DNA of 36,565 nucleotides from the NCBI GenBank assembly GCA_017427525.1, contig JAFRSP010000048.1, positions 1 through 36,565 on the forward strand. Reading direction: 5' to 3'. The stretch's first letter is position 1. Each line of letters begins with the position of its first letter. This DNA is from Clostridia bacterium (GTDB lineage Bacteria; Bacillota; Clostridia; Oscillospirales; Feifaniaceae). Shown in pieces: positions 32,824 to 36,565 of the stretch. Position numbers and translations under genes: made by a program. The notes under the pieces are model-generated. The model was not told the origin of the DNA. It searched no databases and saw only the letters and a program-made list of their open reading frames with translations.

Positions 32824-33402
32824 TCAGGAGGGCGTTTCGCTCAGCAGTCGGTCGATCTGCCGGCAGCACTGGCGCAGAAGCTCCTCAACGTCCGCATCCG
32901 GCAGATCGAGTCCCTCCGCCTTGAGATAATGGATGTCCGCAATGCCGTAGAAGGCGCTGCAGAGCAGCCTCACATAGCCGTAGCCGAGGTCGTCCGAGAG
33001 GATCGGGCCGCCGGCCGTGGTGAGATAAAACAGACGCTTTGCCCGGCAGAGACCGTGCGGAACGCCCTGCGCATCGTAGGCAAAGGTGACGCCCACCGCA
33101 TTAATCGCCTCAAAATAGGCCTTGAGGCTCGCGGGGAAAGAGAGATCCCAGTAGGGCGCGGCGATCACGATCTCATCAGCCTGCGCAAACTGTCTGGCAT
33201 AGCGCAGCATGGGATCGTCGAACCGGCCCTGCTCCAGCAGAGCGGTGCGGCGCTCGAGCAGGGCATTGTCCAAAGGGGCGATGGGTTCTCGCTCGAGCGT
33301 CAGGGTCTCGGTCTCTCCCGAAAGCCGGTCGAGCAGATACTCCGCAATGCGCCGGGTTCTGGACTGCGGACGCACGCAGGCGTTGATAAACAGAATCGGC
33401 AT
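32824..33402 (-). CDS. NAD(P)H-dependent flavin oxidoreductase (azoreductase/MdaB-like)
   Basis: A 192-residue flavodoxin-like-fold oxidoreductase. PILFINACVRPQSRTRRIAEYL binds the FMN phosphate, and IVIAAPYWDLSFPASLKAYFEAI and YLTTAGGPI are the NAD(P)H quinone/azo-reductase signatures. It should reduce quinones or azo compounds with NAD(P)H. GGGAGG precedes the ATG at 33402. It starts 77 bases after metY ends and is probably in the same transcript. Confidence 0.85.
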   Translation of the reverse strand: MPILFINACVRPQSRTRRIAEYLLDRLSGETETLTLEREPIAPLDNALLERRTALLEQGRFDDPMLRYARQFAQADEIVIAAPYWDLSFPASLKAYFEAINAVGVTFAYDAQGVPHGLCRAKRLFYLTTAGGPILSDDLGYGYVRLLCSAFYGIADIHYLKAEGLDLPDADVEELLRQCCRQIDRLLSETPS

Positions 33403-33479
33403 AAGGATTCCTCCCAAAGCAGCAGAGAAGCATTATGCTTCCCGCCGGTTTCTCTGCGCGGCGGACGCCGTCGGCAGGA

Positions 33480-34769
33480 CTATGCCTTGCGCGCCGCGGC
33501 AAAGCCCTTTTCCAGGTCGGCGATGATGTCGTCGATATGCTCGATGCCGATGGAAAGGCGGATGGTGCCGGGAAAGATATTGTTTTCGGCCTGCTGCTCG
33601 GGGGTGAGCTGGGCGTGGGTGACGGTGGCCGGGTGCACCACCAGCGACTTCACGTCGGCCACATTGGAGAGGCAGGAGAAAATCTCAAGCGCGTCGATGA
33701 ATGCGTGGGCCTCTTTCTTTCCACCCTTGATGTTGAAGGTGAAAATGGATGCGCCGCCCTTGGGGAAATACTTCCGATACAGGGCGTTGTCGGGGTGCTC
33801 CGGCAGAGAGGGGTGGTTGACCTTCTCCACCTGGGGATGGGCCGCCAGGAATTCCACAACCTTTTTTGTGTTTTCCGCGTGGCGGTCGACCCGCAGCGAA
33901 AGGGTTTCCACGCCCTGCAGGAGCAGGAAGGCGTTGAAGGGGGAGATGGTGGCGCCGGTGCTGCGCAGAAGGATGGCCCTGGCATAGGTGATGAAAGCGG
34001 CATTTCCCGCCAGATCCACAAAGGAGGTGCCGTGATAGCTGGGGTTCGGATCGGAGATGGGGGCGAATTTTCCGCTGCCCCTCCAGTCGAACTTGCCGGA
34101 ATCGACGATCACGCCGCCCAGCGCGGTGCCGTGGCCGCCGATAAATTTGGTGGCCGAGTGCACCACGATATCGGCTCCGTGCTCAAAGGGCCGGATGAGG
34201 TAGGGGGTGCCGAAGGTGTTGTCGACAACCAGCGGAATGGAATTGCGGTGGGCGATGGCGGCAATGGCGTCGAGATCCGGAATATCGGAGTTGGGATTGC
34301 CCAGCGTCTCCAGATAGATGGCCTTGGTGTTGGGCTGAACGGCAGCCTCCACTTCCGCGATGTCATGCGCATTGACAAAGGTGGTATTGATGCCGTAGAG
34401 CGGCAGAAGATTGGCCATCAGATTGCGGCTGCCGCCGTAGATGGTCTTCTGCGCGACGATGTGATCTCCCTGCTGTGCGAGGGAGAGCAGCGTATAGGTG
34501 ATGGCCGCGGCGCCGGAGGCCAGCGCCAGCGCGCCGACGCCTCCCTCAAGGGCGGCCAGGCGCCGTTCCAGGATCTCCTGGGTGGGATTGGTATTCCGGC
34601 CGTAGGTGTATCCGGACTCGCTCAGGTTCATGCGGGCCTCTGCGCTGGCGGCGCTGGGGAACACATAGGAAGTGGTCTGATAAATGGGAACGGCTCTGGC
34701 GCCGGTTGCCGGATCGGCCTGCTCCTGTCCAACGTGAAGCTGCAAGGTTTCAAATTTGTAATGACTCAT
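33480..34769 (-). CDS. metY: O-acetylhomoserine sulfhydrylase
   Basis: A 429-residue PLP enzyme of the Cys/Met metabolism family, MetY type, which makes homocysteine from O-acetylhomoserine and sulfide. PIYQTTSYVF, YTYGRNTNPT (Tyr/Arg of the neighbouring subunit, 54-63) and the PLP lysine Lys208 in VHSATKFIGGHG are intact. A long insert near residues 220-260 (WRGSGKFAPISDPNPSYHG) separates it from MetB/MetC-type enzymes. AGAGGGA is the ribosome binding site for ATG 34769. It is the first structural gene behind the promoter, leader peptide and terminator at 34938-35156, so methionine supply probably controls it. Confidence 0.94.
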   Translation of the reverse strand: MSHYKFETLQLHVGQEQADPATGARAVPIYQTTSYVFPSAASAEARMNLSESGYTYGRNTNPTQEILERRLAALEGGVGALALASGAAAITYTLLSLAQQGDHIVAQKTIYGGSRNLMANLLPLYGINTTFVNAHDIAEVEAAVQPNTKAIYLETLGNPNSDIPDLDAIAAIAHRNSIPLVVDNTFGTPYLIRPFEHGADIVVHSATKFIGGHGTALGGVIVDSGKFDWRGSGKFAPISDPNPSYHGTSFVDLAGNAAFITYARAILLRSTGATISPFNAFLLLQGVETLSLRVDRHAENTKKVVEFLAAHPQVEKVNHPSLPEHPDNALYRKYFPKGGASIFTFNIKGGKKEAHAFIDALEIFSCLSNVADVKSLVVHPATVTHAQLTPEQQAENNIFPGTIRLSIGIEHIDDIIADLEKGFAAARKA

Positions 34770-34937
34770 GACAATCCCTCTTTCATTCATACTATCTCAT
34801 ACCATCGATCCTATCGTAACGGACCGGCAACCGATTTGCGGCTGCCTGAACGAAAAGAGAGCGTCACATTCGCTGATATCGGAAATTGTGGCGAAGCAGA
34901 GAGATTAAAAGCTTTTTCATGTTTATCACCCGCCCAT

Positions 34938-34969
34938 AAAAAATCCGGAGAGCCCATTTGGCTCTCCGG
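34938..34969 (-). terminator. attenuator terminator ahead of metY
   Basis: On the minus strand CCGGAGAGCC (34969-34960) pairs perfectly with GGCTCTCCGG (34954-34945), loop of five, then ATTTTTT (34944-34938). A rival pairing is CTCTCGG (34993-34987) with CCGGAGAG (34969-34962), with one bulged base. The 175 bases from here to the metY start hold nothing else I recognise. Confidence 0.9.
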
Positions 34970-34995
34970 CTGCAAAGCTGCGGATTCCGAGAGAC

Positions 34996-35076
34996 TCAAA
35001 TAGGCACGGCAAAGCACATGCGCATCTTAGAGCGCATGTTGCACATCATCATGCTGTTGCCGATTGACGGATGCAT
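34996..35076 (-). CDS. Met-rich leader peptide of metY, putative attenuator
   Basis: A 26-codon ORF starting MHPSIGNSMMMC and ending MRMCFAVPI. Methionine occurs at residues 1, 9, 10, 11, 14, 18 and 20 (7 of 26) and cysteine at 12 and 21. GGGAGG lies seven bases before the ATG, in a ~45-base 5' UTR from a consensus promoter. Codons 13-21 also encode a 7-bp hairpin (CATGCGC/GCGCATG). The stop codon is two bases from a segment that can pair with the left arm of the terminator. A ribosome that finishes the peptide would cover that segment and let the terminator form; one stalled at Met codons would leave it free. This fits attenuation by methionine; it is inferred, not shown. Confidence 0.75.
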   Translation of the reverse strand: MHPSIGNSMMMCNMRSKMRMCFAVPI

Positions 35077-35127
35077 TTGAGATCCTCCCGTTTTTAGCCG
35101 GAGTGCTCCGGCGGGCTGTTGGATTCT

Positions 35128-35156
35128 TTTATACAGGAACTTTTGTTTCCTGTCAA
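35128..35156 (-). promoter_or_regulatory. promoter of metY with a palindrome in its spacer
   Basis: Minus strand TTGACA (35156-35151), 17 bases, TATAAA (35133-35128). A palindrome, ACAGGAA (35133-35139) and TTCCTGT (35147-35153), fills the spacer and touches both boxes, the position of a repressor operator. Just downstream (35097-35112) is a small GCCGGA/TCCGGC hairpin in the 5' UTR. Confidence 0.85.
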
Positions 35157-35252
35157 TAGACAATTTCCATAAAATTTACCCTCCTGCGAAGGGGGGAATT
35201 CGGCTTTCAAACAGAAATCCAGTCTTTGGAGGAGTGTTCCGTCCCCGCGGAG

Positions 35253-35293
35253 AGAGGGAATCACGCGCCACCGGAAAGAGGGAATCACGCGCC
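35253..35293 (+). repeat. two tandem copies of a 24-bp unit
   Basis: AGAGGGAATCACGCGCC occurs at 35253-35269 and again at 35277-35293, identical over 17 bases and spaced 24. It lies in a non-coding stretch; no further copy is visible next to it. Confidence 0.7.
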
Positions 35294-35829
35294 GCAGGGG
35301 AAAGAGAAGCAGCGCTCCTGTGATCCCTGCGGCAGAGGAGGAATGTCTTTCAAGACGGCGGCATATCCTTTCACAGAAAATAGTGCGATCGATGGGAAGC
35401 TGGGGAGTCTTTCGGCACAAAAAGGGAGCGCTTTTCAGCGATCCTCGCCGGCAGCGGACCGCTGCGGCAGAGAGGCAAATCGGCCTCATATGAAAATAAG
35501 GAATAACAAAGCACGATCCCTCCTTCAGGGAATCCGTACTGATTGTTTGGAATGTCGTTCCGTTGCCGTCTCGGATACATATGTATCACATTGGCGGACG
35601 ACGGGAAATCGCTTGGTCATGTTGTCTATTTTTCAAGGATTTTTTCGGCAATGCATAAAAGGGAGTCGGAACAGGCGGGGCAAGAAAGATACAGGGCATT
35701 TCAGGAAAACCACATAAAACTTATAGGTGAATCTTTCTCAACAGTTGGAATCTCTCAAGCGCTCAAACGGTTTTGTTGGATTTGTAGAAAAAAGTGCTAA
35801 AATTTTTACACAGAATCCCCAAAAAACTA
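35294..35829. other. gene-poor stretch
   Basis: Short open frames run through this stretch on both strands (for example 35543-35800, 85 codons), but none has a good ribosome binding site, conserved motif or coding-like composition. Base composition shifts from GC-rich to AT-rich towards 35800. I see no gene here. Confidence 0.5.
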
Positions 35830-35858
35830 TTGCAACACTAACAAAACTGTAGTAAAAT
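35830..35858 (+). promoter_or_regulatory. promoter in the AT-rich stretch
   Basis: TTGCAA (35830-35835), 17 bases, TAAAAT (35853-35858). It would start a transcript at about 35865 that runs into the structured element at 35940-35993. Confidence 0.6.
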
Positions 35859-35939
35859 GCGTTTGTATCTCATTATTGAAGATATGAGAAACAAGTATTT
35901 TACGGAATTTTTGAGGCAAAAAAATCCGAAAAATCAGAT

Positions 35940-35993
35940 CCGAAACAGGGAAAAATCCTGTGAATATTCAGGACAAAAACCTGTATGTTTCGG
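35940..35993 (+). ncRNA. three-way-junction RNA with two near-identical hairpins
   Basis: CCGAAA (35940-35945) pairs with TTTCGG (35988-35993) around two similar hairpins: CAGG-gaaaaat-CCTG (35946-35960) and CAGG-acaaaaa-CCTG (35969-35983). Both have A-rich 7-base loops. A further hairpin (TCTCAT/ATGAGA) lies near the transcript start. I do not recognise a known RNA family. It could be a riboswitch, a small RNA or a 5' leader. Confidence 0.4.
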
Positions 35994-36060
35994 CAGAAAA
36001 TTGCATATTTTTGGGTGTACTATTAAGAACGATTAATATTATGCAGACGGAGCAACGAAG

Positions 36061-36198
36061 ATGAAGCAGGCTGACAGAGCTATGGAAAACGCTATGATAA
36101 AGCGAATGAAGCGGATGACAGGTATGGGAACCCATATCTGCTCTTCTGTTGCTTCGATGATGAAATGGAATGGATATAAACCTAACAACCTACTATGA
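36061..36198 (+). CDS. doubtful 45-codon Met-rich ORF
   Basis: A 45-residue frame beginning MKQADRAMENAM and ending GYKPNNLL, with eight Met and many basic residues. GGAG lies eight bases before the ATG, and a possible TAATAT -10 is at 36034-36039. No family is recognised and there is no membrane segment. The stop is followed within ten bases by a large hairpin. It may be a real small gene, a leader peptide or chance. Confidence 0.3.
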   Translation: MKQADRAMENAMIKRMKRMTGMGTHICSSVASMMKWNGYKPNNLL

Positions 36199-36204
36199 TG
36201 TGTG

Positions 36205-36271
36205 TAAAAAAAGCGCATTGATATCGGTGGGGTCCCGCCTCTTCCCAAACGGTATCAATGAGCTTTTTTTA
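36205..36271 (+). terminator. large A/T-flanked hairpin
   Basis: TAAAAAAAGC (36205-36214) pairs with GCTTTTTTTA (36262-36271), and after a 2-base mismatch ATTGATA pairs with TATCAAT. The 29-base loop holds a GGTGG/CCGCC hairpin. It has a U tract on both strands and can act as a terminator either way. Confidence 0.7.
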
Positions 36272-36275
36272 CGCG

Positions 36276-36311
36276 ACAGGGACAGCGCATACTGGGCAGT
36301 CCCTGTTTTTA
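36276..36311 (+). terminator. second terminator-like hairpin before the secreted protein gene
   Basis: ACAGGGAC (36276-36283) pairs with GTCCCTGT (36299-36306), followed by TTTTA. It lies ~85 bases before the next start codon. Only a weak promoter (TTGAAA at 36345-36350 with a poor -10) lies between. Confidence 0.75.
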
Positions 36312-36395
36312 TGCCCAAAACCACGGCGGAGGAATCTGCCGGTTTTGAAAATACAAAGAATCATCCAAATACAAATATAGAAAGGAATGCTGTTC

Positions 36396-36565
36396 ATGGG
36401 GCGCAAACCGAGAAAAATTGACAGAATCTTTTGCATGATCCTGGCCATCATGATGGTTGTGGGCATTCTGCCCATCAACGTCATCGCCATGGGTCTTCAG
36501 AAGGATTCCGTCGACGCCGCAGAGCCTGCAAAGGTCTCTGTGGAAGCAGCCTCCGCGACCAAGGA
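36396..36565 (+). CDS. N terminus of a secreted protein, cut by the window end
   Basis: The first 56 codons of a gene that continues past the window. A basic start (MGRKPRKIDRIFC) leads into a signal-peptide core (MILAIMMVVGILPINVIAM) and then an acidic, Ala/Val-rich mature region with no family signature yet. AAAGGA lies nine bases before the ATG at 36396. The protein should be exported; nothing more can be said from this part. Two terminator-like hairpins precede it. Confidence 0.75.
   Translation, partial: MGRKPRKIDRIFCMILAIMMVVGILPINVIAMGLQKDSVDAAEPAKVSVEAASATK

Noticed and set aside
34770..35100. SAM riboswitch or T-box ahead of metY
   Set aside because: Neither the SAM-I core nor a T-box TGGNACCGCG sequence is present; the leader is explained better by the short ORF and terminator.
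35226..35717. 163-codon plus-strand ORF
   Set aside because: It runs through the tandem repeat, has no convincing start signal and reads as low-complexity, unconserved protein.
36039..36248. 69-codon minus-strand ORF with a hydrophobic C-terminal half
   Set aside because: No ribosome binding site, and it overlaps the large hairpin at 36205-36271; the hydrophobic run is probably chance.

Overview
The window looks like a chromosomal segment of a fairly GC-rich member of the Clostridia, most likely an Oscillospiraceae/Ruminococcaceae-type gut anaerobe. This rests on AGGAGG-type ribosome binding sites, sigma-A promoters with 17-base spacers, a single-chain clostridial-type PurL, a B. subtilis-like set of PurF cysteines, and small proteins typical of gut Clostridia. 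The species cannot be fixed from the sequence alone.

Layout. (1) 1-3250, minus strand: a small membrane protein with a strong promoter, a two-helix membrane protein with a long Ala/Glu coiled coil, an M42 metallopeptidase and a TtcA-type tRNA thiolation enzyme. (2) 3520-4750, plus strand: a consensus promoter, a ~245-base leader, rplM-rpsI and a terminator. (3) 4940-11200: a G5/3D-domain cell-wall protein, a lipidated or secreted family 3 glycosidase, tRNA-Arg(ACG), an alpha/beta hydrolase with a zinc-ribbon membrane protein, and a DUF401 membrane protein. (4) 25122 down to 11265, minus strand: an 11-gene operon purE-purC-purF-purM-purN-purO-AICARFT-purD-purL-folD-glyA. It starts from one strong promoter and is preceded by a ZTP (pfl-motif) riboswitch with its own terminator. 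The set covers most of de novo IMP synthesis plus the enzymes that supply formyl-tetrahydrofolate. The last two steps are done by a stand-alone AICAR transformylase and an archaeal-type IMP cyclohydrolase. The PurF has no N-terminal catalytic cysteine. (5) 25294-29824: an HD-domain phosphohydrolase, then a phosphonate-type ABC transporter (binding lipoprotein, ATPase, double-length permease) behind a long structured leader. (6) 35156 down to 29920, minus strand: metY followed by small redox proteins, a FakA C-terminal-like protein next to a decayed flavodoxin-like tail, a GyrI-like protein, and a separately promoted cysteine-containing small protein. (7) 35160-36565: an AT-richer, gene-poor stretch with its own promoter, structured RNA, a doubtful short ORF, two stacked terminator-like hairpins and the start of a secreted protein that runs off the window.

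The observation most worth following is upstream of metY. A 26-codon ORF with a good ribosome binding site encodes a peptide with seven methionines. It is followed at once by a segment that can pair with the left arm of a strong intrinsic terminator. This is the full geometry of a ribosome-mediated transcription attenuator responding to methionine, and a near-perfect palindrome also fills the spacer of the promoter driving it. Other points of note are the ZTP riboswitch over the whole purine/one-carbon operon, the cysteine-less PurF, the flavodoxin/FakA-C composite, and the unexplained structured RNAs at 26108-26355 and 35940-35993.
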